A stretch of DNA of 64,000 bases from Nemertoderma westbladi (GCA_032718475.1 JAUCBJ010000785.1:57837-121836), one strand, 5' to 3'; shown: positions 11,210 to 21,505, counted from the first letter of the stretch. The notes: generated by a model not told the origin, from the letters alone. Numbers and translations: made by a program.

Positions 11210-11860
11210 CGTTGCTATATGAGTTTATCAATATTATAATTAATTATAATTAGGCTAGCAGTCGTTGCTGCCTACCCCTCAATGCCCCCGGACAGCGCAA
11301 GATCCTCAGCGCTGATATACTGTCGCCGCCGTGTCTATCGCCAACGTAGTAGCTACACAACGACAACAATACTCAGCGCGAGTCACTCCACTGTCCGTCC
11401 CAAGGCCCAAGATTTACTTCAGGTTCTTGCTACAGAGGTAGGGCTACTTTCACAACTGCGACTCGCTACTGTAAACACACCTTAGTAGTAACATTCACCT
11501 ATAAAAGCACAAATTCCACGCAACTGTCACAAATTGTACACATTCTGTCACACATTCGGGTCATTTGTTCGTTAGTCAAGTGCCTTCCAGAATGTCACGT
11601 TATCATTATGTATCTCTGGATACTAGCAGTGTGCTATCTATTCCGTATGCTATTCAATGGGCAAGCTTTTATTGTTCTTTTAACTCGCTTCTAATTCTAG
11701 CGTGGCTGTTGCTGTGGTGACATTATGGAAAGCTAGCAGTAGAATTAGGGTAATTCTCATGCATACAGATCTGGGATGCTATTTAATAGTAATTCTTTAA
11801 TTGTCAATATTCCCCTTTATATATGATTTTATGAATTTTATCGGCTATTGACTATATTAT
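11210..11860. other. Non-coding part of BEL-A interior
   Basis: Spacer upstream of the accessory ORF. A plus-strand ORF at 11282-11485 has no recognisable motif and runs antisense to the element; it is not called. Confidence 0.4.
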
Positions 11861-12255
11861 ATATTGGAGATTTTCTCACACTCATATACTTAATAGGGTG
11901 AATCTCCGCTCCCATGATCTATTAATTAATGGAATTTTGGGAATGCTATAAATTGTATAAAATAACAATTTATCGAATTCATGAGAGGACATGAATTTAA
12001 ATTTATTTCCGTAAAATTTATTATTTATCACTAAAATAGACACAATTTAATTGACTAGATATTGGAGATTCTCGCACACTAATATACTTAATAGGGTGAA
12101 TCTCGGCTCCCATGATTTATTAATTAATGGAATTTTGGGAATGTTATAAATTGTATAAAATAACAATTTATTAAATTCACGAGAGGATATGAATTTAAAT
12201 TTATTCCCGTAAATTTTATTATTTAATATTAAATAGACACAATTTTATTCCAGAG
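11861..12255. repeat. 198-bp tandem direct duplication inside BEL-A
   Basis: Units 11861-12058 and 12059-about 12255 share atattggaga at their starts and tacttaatagggtgaatctc within, about 90% alike by eye. Confidence 0.88.
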
Positions 12256-12540
12256 CATGTCTGGGAACTAGGATTCTTAATTCTAGGACATTTGTCTTTT
12301 TAAGAATATCGGTAAGTTCTACGATATCTTAATCGACTAGAATTTTTAAAGGATAGGAATTTTGACAGATTTTTATAAATATTAAATAATTAATATTTAA
12401 GATGGGCACCGAATTATTCCAGAACTTGTCTGGGGACGTTAACCACTGATTCTAGAATTTTGTCTTTCAAGTATATCGGTGGGTGCCGCGATATCTTAAT
12501 CGACTAGAATTACAAATGGTCAAAGGGTTTAACAGATTTA
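12248..12540. repeat. 169-bp tandem direct duplication inside BEL-A
   Basis: ccagagcatgtctggg at 12250 and ccagaacttgtctggg at 12419 begin two copies; both contain gatatcttaatcgactagaa. More diverged than the adjoining 198-bp pair. Confidence 0.8.
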
Positions 12541-13065
12541 TTTTGCGTTTCACGCTACTGTTAAAGGGACATCACGCTACTATATGTATTATTTTAATAT
12601 ATGGTAAGAGAGCAATATCGCACGAAGCAATGTCAGTGAGAAGAGGCAAGTCGTTCCCAAGGTCTACCCAGAGCTTGGTTTAGCCGAGACACGAGGATCT
12701 GAACTTTGCATTCCTAATACTTTGCCTACCAATAATACTTGAATATAGTAGGAGCTTTATTGTACTTTAATAAGTACGGAGATGTCATCTTACTGTAGTC
12801 ACGTATTTGTAATATGATACTGACAGTAAGGAAAGAGAAAAAGAATTATTTCTCGCCGTTGCACTAAATATATATTATGAGTAAATTAAGTAATAAAACT
12901 AATATATATATGGCACTAGTCTACTAAATAATCGCTAAAATAACATTCTACTAAATAAAATTAAAGAAAACGATTATAATAAAATTACATAATAATACAT
13001 ACATAAATATAAAATAATAAAAACAAATATAAAATAATATAGTCACACACCCACTCCGTATGTTA

Positions 13066-13876
13066 TTACGTTATGGAGTCCCTAGATATTTGTTGGATTA
13101 GGGAGGTGGTCGTGGGAAGAGTATCTTGCCTTCCATAGTTTCTGGACAGTTCTCGGTCTCTTTCCAGTAAACATAGACGACCAACTGGGCGATTGAGTTG
13201 TTGTGTTTCGAATACAATTCCAGGTTTCTTCTTCGTCCTGAAATAGTTGGGTTTAGGTTTAGGATTAGGTTTAACTTTCTCCGCTCCCTTGGCTTGTCTA
13301 ATCTCAGCCGTGGTAAGATGAGGAGGCCATTCATCTTCTTCTTTACTTAGGAAGTCGGGTCCACCTAACCAGTCCGGAGTCTCTATCAGTTCTTGAAAAG
13401 TTGCTCCTCTGGAGTCGATATCGTCATTATCTGAGGAGTATGGTGTTCCCTCAGGTGTATTGTCTCCCTCACTGATTTCCTCTTCCCATTCACTCACCTG
13501 GTAAATTTGCTCCTTTGGTAGCCTTTCCATGAGTGTCCTACGGGAGGGACCAGTAAAGTACCAACCTACTCTAGTTCTTCCCGCATAAGTTTGTAGTGGT
13601 TGCGGTTGAGTAGGCCGTTTCTCTAATGTCTCCAGCGCCTCATGCGCATTTTGGCCGATGAGTATTTGTACCCCAGGGTAGTCTGTGTTGAATCTAGGTA
13701 TGTCATACTGTTGGGTGAAATCGTCTTCATCCCAGTTATAAGGTTCCACTTGGCTGGTAGCGAAGTTCTTTATAGCCACCATTTTTACTGACCTTATACT
13801 GTGTTCTCCTAGTTCGTCCTGGGGGGTGGACAAAGCGCCTACATAGTAGTCCGTGTGACAATCCCCATAGTATACT
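13066..13876 (-). CDS. BEL-A protease C-terminal half fused to post-RNase H segment
   Basis: The main ORF (13833-13066, 255 aa) first reads as the second half of a DUF1758-type BEL protease (PGVQILIGQNAHEALETL near residues 53-70, GRTRVGWYFTGP near 85-96, W-E-E near 116-118). Within about 25 residues it passes to the segment that normally follows RNase H (DIDSRGATFQELIETPDW, GGPDFLSKEEDEWP, residues 138-170). The whole RT-RNase H block, usually several hundred residues, is missing, with the junction at about 13419-13482. The frame is open upstream to about 13876, and YYVGALSTPQDELG looks like true protease sequence. No integrase follows. Confidence 0.75.
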
Positions 13877-14118
13877 GTACGTTAATTGAAGAACTACATT
13901 GTGTAATATGTAATGTATATTGGTTGGTTAAGGCAAACAGCTGGTTATATACATTTTGAGTTAGTGCCTTAATATTGGTGAAGTATATTAGTATTATGAT
14001 GAGTATTAGTATTAGGAGTGTATAAGAATTATTGATATATGTTACTTAGTTTTTGATTATAGACATTTTTTGGATTGTAGAAAATTACCGAACCAGTGTT
14101 TTATATACTTGAACTGCC
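13877..14118 (-). other. AT-rich interruption in BEL-A protease (intron-like)
   Basis: Between the two protease halves, which share the same frame, lies about 242 bp of non-coding AT-rich sequence. It begins gtatat after the codons for CGSS and ends in a pyrimidine-poor ...acgtacag on the minus strand. Removing it would keep frame. It could be an intron or a small insertion; the sequence alone does not decide. Confidence 0.45.
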
Positions 14119-14388
14119 ACAGTCCGTAGCTACTGTAGATTTCCAAACCTGCATAATTCCTGAAAGGTTCAACTTAGTTCGGAACTTAGGTTGTCCAGCA
14201 AAGATATCTTCGGCTAGTTCTTTATCGATGAATGTTCCTGTGCTGCCAGAGTCGAGAAGGGCGTTCACTATATAAATCTTGCATACGCCGTGGACTCTCA
14301 ACTGCACTACGGGAAATTCTCGGATTCCTACGTTGGAAGTTGGCATTTTCCAAGATGGTTGTCGGTCTGGAATAGTGAGGGGAAGCAC
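14101..14388 (-). CDS. BEL-A aspartic protease, N-terminal half
   Basis: Contains LLDSGSTGTFIDKELAEDIF, the D-S/T-G active-site loop of retropepsin-like proteases in BEL/Pao elements (DUF1758 type), preceded by REFPVVQLRVHGVCKIYIV. The frame overlaps the 3' end of the gag ORF in a different phase, so gag and protease are separated by a frameshift (mutational or programmed). Stop TAA at 14101 lies just inside the AT-rich interruption. Confidence 0.85.
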   Translation of the reverse strand: MLPLTIPDRQPSWKMPTSNVGIREFPVVQLRVHGVCKIYIVNALLDSGSTGTFIDKELAEDIFAGQPKFRTKLNLSGIMQVWKSTVATDCGSSSI

Positions 14389-15526
14389 TTACCTGACTCG
14401 GGCTGTTTCTTTCGAATTCGGTGTGCAACAAAATATGATGTTTCGCGCCGCACTTCGCACACCTTGCGTCGGAGTAACAGGTTCGCTGTTGGTGTCCTTG
14501 TCTGAGACATTTATAACACAACCGCTTATCCCACATGACTTCGCGTCTATCTTTTAGGGATTTATTTAAGAACTCCTCACACACACTTAAACGATGGGGC
14601 CCGTCGCACAACATACATTTTGGTTTGATGTTACTTACTTTACCTTGGGTAATGTTATGCACACTCGTTCTTTCCTCTGGCTTTCTTCCATGAATTCTTT
14701 TAGGAGACGTGGGAGGAGTTTTTGTTGTATATTCTCTCCTGTCACTGGTTCGAGACTTTAATTTACTTACGTCTTTTGGTGCTTTGTTGACATAGTAAGA
14801 TCTTTCAGTGTCTCTCCCATTGCTCTCCTCTTGAGAGGTTTGGCTTTCGCCATCGTCTGTATAACACACTGGTGTTACCTTTCTCCTAGAAACGGGTTTT
14901 TCACTTACCTCACTTTCAGGAGTCTTCTCTCTAGACTGTTTTAGGAGTTGTAATCTTACCTCTCGGTTTAAGAATGACAGAAGGTCCATCATGGTTGGAT
15001 CTCTATGTTGTTGGTCCATCAAATAGAGAACCTTTTTGTCCCAGCGAGTACATACTTCACCCTTTGGAAAAGCTGATGCTAAGGCTCCTACAACCATAGA
15101 ATTCTGGTATTCATGAGACTTACCCAACCAGTCTAATTGTCTACAGATCTCCTGAATCTCATCGGAAAACTCTATAATCCCGCTGCTAAGAAACTTTCGG
15201 GGCGCCATTAATTTCGCATACAAATACCTAGCTATGTTAGTCCTATTACCATACCTGATGTTTAGTGTATCCCAAACTTGTCTTAATCCATATGGATGTC
15301 CAATAAACTTTAACGCCATTAACTTGGGAGGTCCTTCCAAGCACTCGATGAGGAATCTAAGTTTCTCTCCGTTAGCTAGTACAGAGTTCTGTATGTTATC
15401 CTTATAATATTCATTAAAAGGTAACCATTTCATCTCATCTCCATTGAACTTGACTATATCTCCCATCTTTACCGCTTGACGGGCTTCGGTTCTAGCCATT
15501 TGACGCGTAAAACTTTCTTGGGCCAT
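14222..15526 (-). CDS. BEL-A gag core with CCHC zinc knuckles
   Basis: A 434-residue ORF, capsid/nucleocapsid-type protein that packages element RNA. Residues about 20-190 match the DUF1759 gag fold of BEL/Pao elements (FNGDEMKWLPFNEYY near 28-42, LRFLIECLEGPPKLMALKFI, ending with DLLSFLNREVRLQ). Residues about 310-375 carry knuckles CMLCDGPHRLSVC, CYKCLRQGHQQRTC (canonical C-x2-C-x4-H-x4-C) and CAKCGAKHH. The last 60 residues run out of frame relative to protease and are probably a frameshift product. The N-terminal MAQESFTRQMARTEARQ is taken as a plausible start because the frame is closed a short way upstream. Confidence 0.88.
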   Translation of the reverse strand: MAQESFTRQMARTEARQAVKMGDIVKFNGDEMKWLPFNEYYKDNIQNSVLANGEKLRFLIECLEGPPKLMALKFIGHPYGLRQVWDTLNIRYGNRTNIARYLYAKLMAPRKFLSSGIIEFSDEIQEICRQLDWLGKSHEYQNSMVVGALASAFPKGEVCTRWDKKVLYLMDQQHRDPTMMDLLSFLNREVRLQLLKQSREKTPESEVSEKPVSRRKVTPVCYTDDGESQTSQEESNGRDTERSYYVNKAPKDVSKLKSRTSDRREYTTKTPPTSPKRIHGRKPEERTSVHNITQGKVSNIKPKCMLCDGPHRLSVCEEFLNKSLKDRREVMWDKRLCYKCLRQGHQQRTCYSDARCAKCGAKHHILLHTEFERNSPSQVSASPHYSRPTTILENANFQRRNPRISRSAVESPRRMQDLYSERPSRLWQHRNIHR

Positions 15527-15615
15527 CGTATTATTTAATATCGAGTATCGGTATATAAATTTCTCAGATTATGATCAGGTCTATATGGAATATCATTGTC
15601 AACAGGTTTTTACCC

Positions 15616-16329
15616 TTAATTACCCTTAATAGGGTTTACTATAGGAGTTTCTACTTCACTAGCAGTATAGATGCGTGTAGTCTCCACACCTTGCGCATGA
15701 AATACTTCAGACCTAACAGGTTGACACATTGTTACAGGAGGTGGTGGTATACCCTTTTGTATATTTACCAATTTATCACGTTCTAACGCGATACTCTGCT
15801 GCACTTCTTGCAACTCTAACCTACTTTCTCTTACTGTTCCCTTCAACTGCTGAACAGTCCCTTCAATCTCTCGGACTTGCTGTGAGGAACATACCTGGTG
15901 TTCCCTCAGCTTCCCGAGCAAGAGACCCATCTCCCGCCGTCCCTCAGCTACCCACTTGACCGCCGAAGCGGGAGTCGCCAACATAGTAGCAGACGAGCGA
16001 GAGACGACGGGCGATAAATTCTTGATATCTCGCTCGGCGTCCAGGACGGGTTTGGACTCGGGAACAGTCCTACTGGGCACAGGTAGTTTAGTACTGTGCA
16101 AAGGGAATTTAGAGGTAGGTTCTGGAAGTACAGGTGTCTCTATCACCGAAGGGGTGTCTTCGAGAACAGGCCTAATTATTTCAGGCTCATCTACTATAGT
16201 AGGGAGACTTTCTATTCTAATAATTTGGTCTGTGGGTTCTGTACTACCTAAGTCTGTGCTAGATAGTTGCCTTCTCACAGCTGGTAGATCTATTTCCTCC
16301 ACCTTCAGGATCTGTGGTGTCGCCTTCAT
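15616..16329 (-). CDS. BEL-A gag-upstream ORF, Pro-rich linker plus coiled coil
   Basis: 237 residues: a Pro/Ser/Thr-rich linker (about 1-105) followed by a heptad-like segment (REIEGTVQQLKGTVRESRLE, residues about 150-195). It overlaps the preceding ORF by 71 nt in another frame and is followed, after about 90 nt, by the gag core. It was probably once continuous with its neighbours. No enzymatic motif. Confidence 0.6.
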   Translation of the reverse strand: MKATPQILKVEEIDLPAVRRQLSSTDLGSTEPTDQIIRIESLPTIVDEPEIIRPVLEDTPSVIETPVLPEPTSKFPLHSTKLPVPSRTVPESKPVLDAERDIKNLSPVVSRSSATMLATPASAVKWVAEGRREMGLLLGKLREHQVCSSQQVREIEGTVQQLKGTVRESRLELQEVQQSIALERDKLVNIQKGIPPPPVTMCQPVRSEVFHAQGVETTRIYTASEVETPIVNPIKGN

Positions 16330-17107
16330 CGGATGATGTAAATCCTTGTCTTTTGGGAGTTTTTTTACTTATCATCTGCCACTGACACGCTGTTCTCTGT
16401 TTATCGATGTAATCTTGCTTCTCTTGAAGATTTTCCAACTCTAGTTGGGCGGTCTCTTCAGACGCCTTTCGTTCTGCTTCTGCCACTGCTACCTTTATTT
16501 CTGCTTCTGCCGTTTTTCTTTCCGCTTCTGCCTCTGCCACTGCCACTGCTGCTGCTGCTTTTCTTTCCGCTTCTGCCTCTGCCGCTGCTGCTTTTCTTTC
16601 TACTTCCGCCGCTTTTCTTTCCGCTTCTGCCTCTGCCACTGCCGCTGCTGCTGTCTTTCTGTCATCTATACGTTTTTTCTTTACGTGTTCTTCTTGAACC
16701 CTAGCGATGCGGATGCTTTCATCAAATTTAGCTTGGTTCGCAGCTAACATTTCCGCATCTAATGCGTCCAACACCAACTTGGCTCCTTCACTATTAGGGC
16801 GAAGTCCATCTAACCGTCTCCTTAACTCTTCGTCACCTATAAATCGTTGATAGTCCGACAGATAGATGTCAATTGCGTCCCTCTGAGGTTTTTCTGCCGT
16901 CACTTCGCTTTCCACTTGAGAAAAGACAGCGTCGGTTGATTCTCCTTGAGTCGAGCGCTCAGCCAGCTGAAATTTCCACTGGGCCGTTCCTTGAACTTTG
17001 AGATCTACGCGCTGGAACCAAGTCTTCACAGCAACTTGCAACGACGTATCTTGGATTCTCTTCGAGGCCTCCTCAAAGGCTGAAAGAATTAGTCTGATCC
17101 GCAGAAC
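16259..17107 (-). CDS. BEL-A Ala/Glu-rich coiled-coil ORF
   Basis: Continues the frame of the upstream ORF after one TGA (17110-17108). The centre is a long run of AEAEAERKAA-type repeats (plus coordinates about 16440-16680) predicted to form an extended coiled coil. BEL-B has a comparable Ala/Glu/Gln coiled coil at 60804-61074. No ATG was found at its head, so it is taken as part of one longer protein. Confidence 0.6.
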   Translation of the reverse strand, partial: VLRIRLILSAFEEASKRIQDTSLQVAVKTWFQRVDLKVQGTAQWKFQLAERSTQGESTDAVFSQVESEVTAEKPQRDAIDIYLSDYQRFIGDEELRRRLDGLRPNSEGAKLVLDALDAEMLAANQAKFDESIRIARVQEEHVKKKRIDDRKTAAAAVAEAEAERKAAEVERKAAAAEAEAERKAAAAVAVAEAEAERKTAEAEIKVAVAEAERKASEETAQLELENLQEKQDYIDKQRTACQWQMISKKTPKRQGFTSSDEGDTTDPEGGGNRSTSCEKATI

Positions 17108-17851
17108 TCATTCGCGAACTTGATAAAGCAGCTCTCCCTGCTCTTGAGGTCCTTGGGGTTGTTGAAACAGTTGTTCCTCTGATCGCTCCAGAGAGCTGAA
17201 GAATCTCTGCACATATCCTGCTGCCGACCTCTTCCACACAGCTGGATCTCTAGTGTCCATTAACACTCCCATCCGGTATAGATCTTTCCAGGCAGCTTCT
17301 GATAAGTTAAACGGGAGTCCGGATCCGGGGAAATTCCATTGCATCTCGACAATAGATGTCAGTTCCTCCTTCGTGTATCCCGCATAACTGTCCTTGGTCG
17401 ATCGCTGACCTCTCGCCCAATCCATTTGATGTTCCTCTACCGCAATCAATACTCTAGTGTGTACGGCTTCCGGGAGAATGAGAAGTGGATCCGAATAAAC
17501 CGCTTCTGCCATCTTTGCTCCGCGCTCGGGTGTCAGCTCTACAGTATCTGAACTACTGGAGCTATCGGGCCGCTGAGAAATAAGTTCTCGGCTCGAGTGT
17601 TTAACAGCTGCCTCTTGGTCCCGCTTGACTTGAGCCCGAGTGCCTATAATAGACCTATGGTGCTTTACTAGCCTAGGGTCTGATACTACTACTGGAGGGA
17701 TGACCTTTCTGACAGTAGGAGGGGACTTGGACTTTGGTCTAGGATGTTCTATACTTTGATCTTGGTCACAGATCTTTTTAAGACTCTGTCTAACAGTCAT
17801 TCTAACACTTTCTATGAGACTATCTGACAGTGTTTGTTGTGTGTCAGACAT
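17108..17851 (-). CDS. BEL-A first ORF, unknown N-terminal gag-like protein
   Basis: 247 residues beginning MSDTQQTLSDSLIESVRMT, with a basic/Pro-rich segment (HPRPKSKSPPTVRKVIPP) and a C-terminal folded-looking part (WNFPGSGLPFNLSEAAWKDL). It ends in TGA, beyond which the same frame is open for 280 codons. No database-type motif is recognised. Its position as the first ORF after the leader is the only functional hint. Confidence 0.6.
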   Translation of the reverse strand: MSDTQQTLSDSLIESVRMTVRQSLKKICDQDQSIEHPRPKSKSPPTVRKVIPPVVVSDPRLVKHHRSIIGTRAQVKRDQEAAVKHSSRELISQRPDSSSSSDTVELTPERGAKMAEAVYSDPLLILPEAVHTRVLIAVEEHQMDWARGQRSTKDSYAGYTKEELTSIVEMQWNFPGSGLPFNLSEAAWKDLYRMGVLMDTRDPAVWKRSAAGYVQRFFSSLERSEEQLFQQPQGPQEQGELLYQVRE

Positions 17852-19749
17852 GTTTGATTATACAGTTGAATGCCTACTACTATAATGACAGTTAAAGTAA
17901 GTCTAGTAATTCAGTATCAACTAAAAGCCTAGTAATTAATTACCGATATTGTTACTCAGTGTAACGTGATATATATACAATATATTAAAATACCGGTATA
18001 CACTTATAGTATAAGTATTATTACAGACTAGGGTTTGTCACAAAAATACCGGTATATAATTCAGCGTAAATATATAAATATATAATAAGCCTTCCGTGAA
18101 TACCGGTATACAGTTTACACTTATAGTATATATAAGTATAATTATAGACTAAATTAATTACAGAATACCGGTATATGATTTCAGCATAAGTTTATAAAAA
18201 TAAATATAATAAGCCTATCGTAAATACCGGTATATCAATTATTTTAGAATAATTGAATTTCTGAAATTTAGGGTTACTTGGTTAGTTTACGTTACTTTAT
18301 AACCGTTATTTAAGCAGTGGTCCAACTGATATTAAGACCTAATTGATGGATGACAGGCCTACTATTTATAAATCGGTTTGAGTTGATTTATAATATATAT
18401 ACCCGTACAAGGGTTTTTTGCCAATATTTGAAACAAATGTTATTGTTTCTGGTTAAGGGTTCACTACACAGAAGCTAAACGCTCTCAGTGGAGTGCTACC
18501 TGTTGGACACTAAAACAAATAATTATACTTGACTAAGTTACTTATTACTACAAATTACTTACAATTATAGGGTGGGATTACAATCTCTAAATAAACAATA
18601 ACAAATTACACGTACAAATTTTAGGGTAATTTTACAGGGAATCTACAAACCAGTCTAACAAGGGTTAGAAGTCTAGTTATTACAAACGGACAGGATACTA
18701 CGGTATTTGAAAATAATTAAGCAGTAGTAAATACACTGTGTTGTCCAGATAAGAAATTACCACCGTCTGACAACTTATAGCCTTTTGCTTTACAGCACTA
18801 TAAGTACTACGTTATGTACCCGGAGTGTCCTTACCTAGAAGTTAATTACCGCAGCCTACCAGAGCTAACGTGCCTATTAACCACTTTACAACACAAATAT
18901 ACTGCCCACAAACTAATTACTTTCGGAAAGTATTGTACACTAAACCCTAGATTAGGTACAATTACTTGTATAACAAATAACCAGCAGTTAAATATACTTG
19001 AACAGCTAAAAGAACCACGGCATCTGCTGGAGTGACTAGCGCATAAAATCGCCGGTCTTTACCTACGCTGAGCAGCCCTGATGTAGTACCGGGGTTAATT
19101 TAACTATAACGGTATGTATAACAAGCACAATTACTGTAGGAATAAACTGGGGGAGTTTGAAGGTTGCGAATACTTGCATAAACTCTGAATAATAAATATT
19201 ACGCTACCCGTACAGACTACACAAACAAAATACAGTCCAAACGCTGGCAGACTACTGTCAAGCCTAAATAAACTACAGTATATGCAGACTCCGAAATGGT
19301 TAGTTAGTATGCGTTCTAACCGAGTAGTACGACTTATTCTTTCGGGGGGGATTTACATTACAACTCAAGATGCCCCTACTTTCCTAACTAGTACTTTATC
19401 GGACATACACTCTACACACACTGCAATCTCTTCAAACTTAACAACAGCTAGACAACAATCCAGCCTACAAATTATCTATACAATCTGAGCAGGTTTACAC
19501 GACCTCTGCTCAACATTACACTTACAGATAAATAAAACTGACAGAAATAAGTAAACCATACAAAGGAGTAAGGGGTGATCAATCCCTAATCCCCTAACAG
19601 CCTACAATATACAATATTTCACAATCGAACTAATACTGGTACCCGCAAGTACCGGTTCGGGTGATTGGGCAATTAGGCCTACAGGTTACCGTCTGACCGG
19701 TACATTCGAATTTATTGTCTACGTGCAATAAAGAAGTATAAACTATTAC
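17852..19749 (-). other. BEL-A 5' leader
   Basis: About 1.9 kb between the 5' LTR and the first ORF without a credible minus-strand gene. It includes the taccggtata repeats described separately. Small plus-strand ORFs at 18814-19035 and 19282-19488 show no motif. Confidence 0.6.
17991..18240. repeat. Tandem repeat with taccggtata motifs
   Basis: taccggtata begins at 17991, 18047, 18101, 18166 and 18225; the sequence forms two ~110-124-bp units (17991-18100 and 18101-18224) sharing cacttatagtata and ataataagcct. Located in the BEL-A leader. Confidence 0.75.
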
Positions 19750-20910
19750 TGTTCGCGCTTTTAGACTTTTAGCAGTTTAACCCGCTAATTTTAGGTGTCT
19801 TCTAATTTATAAATCGACTTTAGCCTATGACAATTTATTATTACTGAAATAACATTAGCCGAAGCCAGTCTATGCACGACCATTCACCCACTGTTAAGGG
19901 AGACTGGATTCGGATGCTTTGACTTATTATTGCATTGTAGACCTACTGTATTACTCAATTGATCGTTACTATATAATCTCTGACAATATATTTACTTTTG
20001 GGGAAATATTAACAGTTCCTTTAGGACGTGGCGGTTTAAGTATAAAACAGAGTTATGACTTATACTAATCACAACTAGATGTCTATTGATTTACATAAAA
20101 GGCGCATTCTTTAGGAGATGCTTTATTACCAGTCACATCACCGCAAACAACTTCACACTGCTTCACACTGATCTGCCGACAGTTACTGAATTTGATCATA
20201 TATAAGGAAGATAGCAACATGACACCTGTAGGGATTATGAAATAGCATTTAATTCACACAAAACCCACTATAATGTAAGTCGCAATTGCTACCGGTAACC
20301 TGTCCTCTAACCTTCAGTAATCAATAAGATTGGGGTTTTTTGGGTTCTTTATCGGTATTCTTCAAATATAACAATATATCCATCAACAGATATAACCATT
20401 AATAACAGACAGTAAAATAATGCAGTAATTGATTTGGTGCCGACGGATTTGTGCACCGGTGAGTCAGTACCGGTAATAGTTTATGTTTCGATAATCAAAG
20501 GCATCTAATGTTCTGGCCAAAGTCTGAAACTTCTACAGAAGTACAGAAGAATCCTAAGCCGGTGTTCTGGCTTAGAAAGATAAACACAACTACTACTGAC
20601 ATACACAGACTTGCTCGGTTTGCATAGCTCTTTTCCAAGAAAAAATGAAAATCGCTCTGATTGGCTGAGCCTAGCTGAGCCAAACAAAGAACCCAGAACA
20701 CAAGGGAAAGTTCCACATCAGCAAATCAGCTGACAGATTTCGTCATTTGAACTACACTGTATTAAGAGTATTTTGACGCATTGCGGCATAAAATGGCTTG
20801 TTATGTCCGCTAAGTACACATACAGAAAAACGGCTTTTTATGTCCACTAAAAACAACAACAGAGTACTTTGCGGGAAAAATGACTAGCCATAGCCGCAAA
20901 AGCTTTTACA
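19750..20910 (-). repeat. BEL-A 5' LTR
   Basis: 1161 bp, same TG...CA ends as the 3' LTR and no indel relative to it. It should hold the element promoter, reading leftward. Confidence 0.95.
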
Positions 20911-20915
20911 AAATG
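20911..20915. repeat. BEL-A target-site duplication (right)
   Basis: AAATG directly after the LTR, identical to 8993-8997. Confidence 0.9.
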
Positions 20916-21315
20916 TGTAACAACCTGTGTTATAAATACATTACTTAAATACTATTTCATCACTAATAGGTGAAACCCCATCGAATTAGTGTCACTTAGA
21001 TTAATGTCGTAGATTAATTAACTCGTAATACAATAACAGTAAATCAACTTTTTACATAGAGATTTACATAGAGCAATCAGTGAGAGACTATTTATTCTGT
21101 ACTTTGAACTTCTGTATCTTTAATTATTTATATTAAATCTGAACTTAATTAATGTGATTATGTGTACGAACTTCATTATTGTATAAAGAACTTATCAAAA
21201 ACAAACAAATTATTCAACAAATAAAATGTAAATATTTATTAAATATCGCTAATGCGCTATCAAATTTGCATTTATTCTCACAAAAGTCTTTGAAATACAA
21301 GTAGGTTGAAACCAC

Positions 21316-21505
21316 ATGAATATTTCGCACACAACAATCTCAAAAATGGATTTAGACCAGACCAGACCAGACCAGGTCAAAGGAATCAAACGGCGTCCTA
21401 GGCAAAGAATCATAATGCTGCCATATATTATTGGATATTTCATTGCAGTTTGTATGATGTCAATTCTACTCTCTCAAATACATCCCTTTGAAACACAACT
21501 GGAAG
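21316..21505 (+). CDS. NCKX-B exon 1
   Basis: ATG at 21316 (alternative 21346, aaaATGg). Donor GTGAGT. Encodes DLDQTRPDQ from an agacc-type 5-bp tandem, then RRPRQR and a hydrophobic helix. Confidence 0.85.

Larger units (their letters stand above)
8998..20910 (-). mobile_element. BEL/Pao LTR retrotransposon BEL-A (RT and integrase deleted)
   Basis: An 11.9-kb element coding on the minus strand. Two 1161-bp direct LTRs with TG...CA ends are flanked by AAATG duplications. In transcription order the interior has a 1.9-kb leader, several gag reading frames with an Ala/Glu-rich coiled coil, a DUF1759-type gag core with three CCHC-like knuckles, a DUF1758-type aspartic protease, then directly the region that normally follows RNase H (SRG...WLGGPDFL...EEDEWP). 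Reverse transcriptase, RNase H and integrase are not found. A further ORF lies before the 3' LTR. The LTRs differ by roughly 25 substitutions by eye (about 2%), implying a fairly recent insertion. Mobilisation in trans by a relative is inferred. A standard TGG primer-binding site was not seen after the 5' LTR. Confidence 0.92.

Noticed and set aside
10158-13066. Integrase domain in BEL-A
   Set aside because: No HHCC zinc finger or DDE spacing was found in any frame; the space is filled by AT-rich tandem duplications and the accessory ORF.
14279-14557. Plus-strand ORFs opposite BEL-A gag
   Set aside because: Shadows of the minus-strand gag/protease, whose zinc knuckles and DSG motif are clear.
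16445-16747. Plus-strand Cys/Phe-rich ORF
   Set aside because: Antisense of the Ala/Glu coiled-coil repeats; low-complexity mirror of the real frame.
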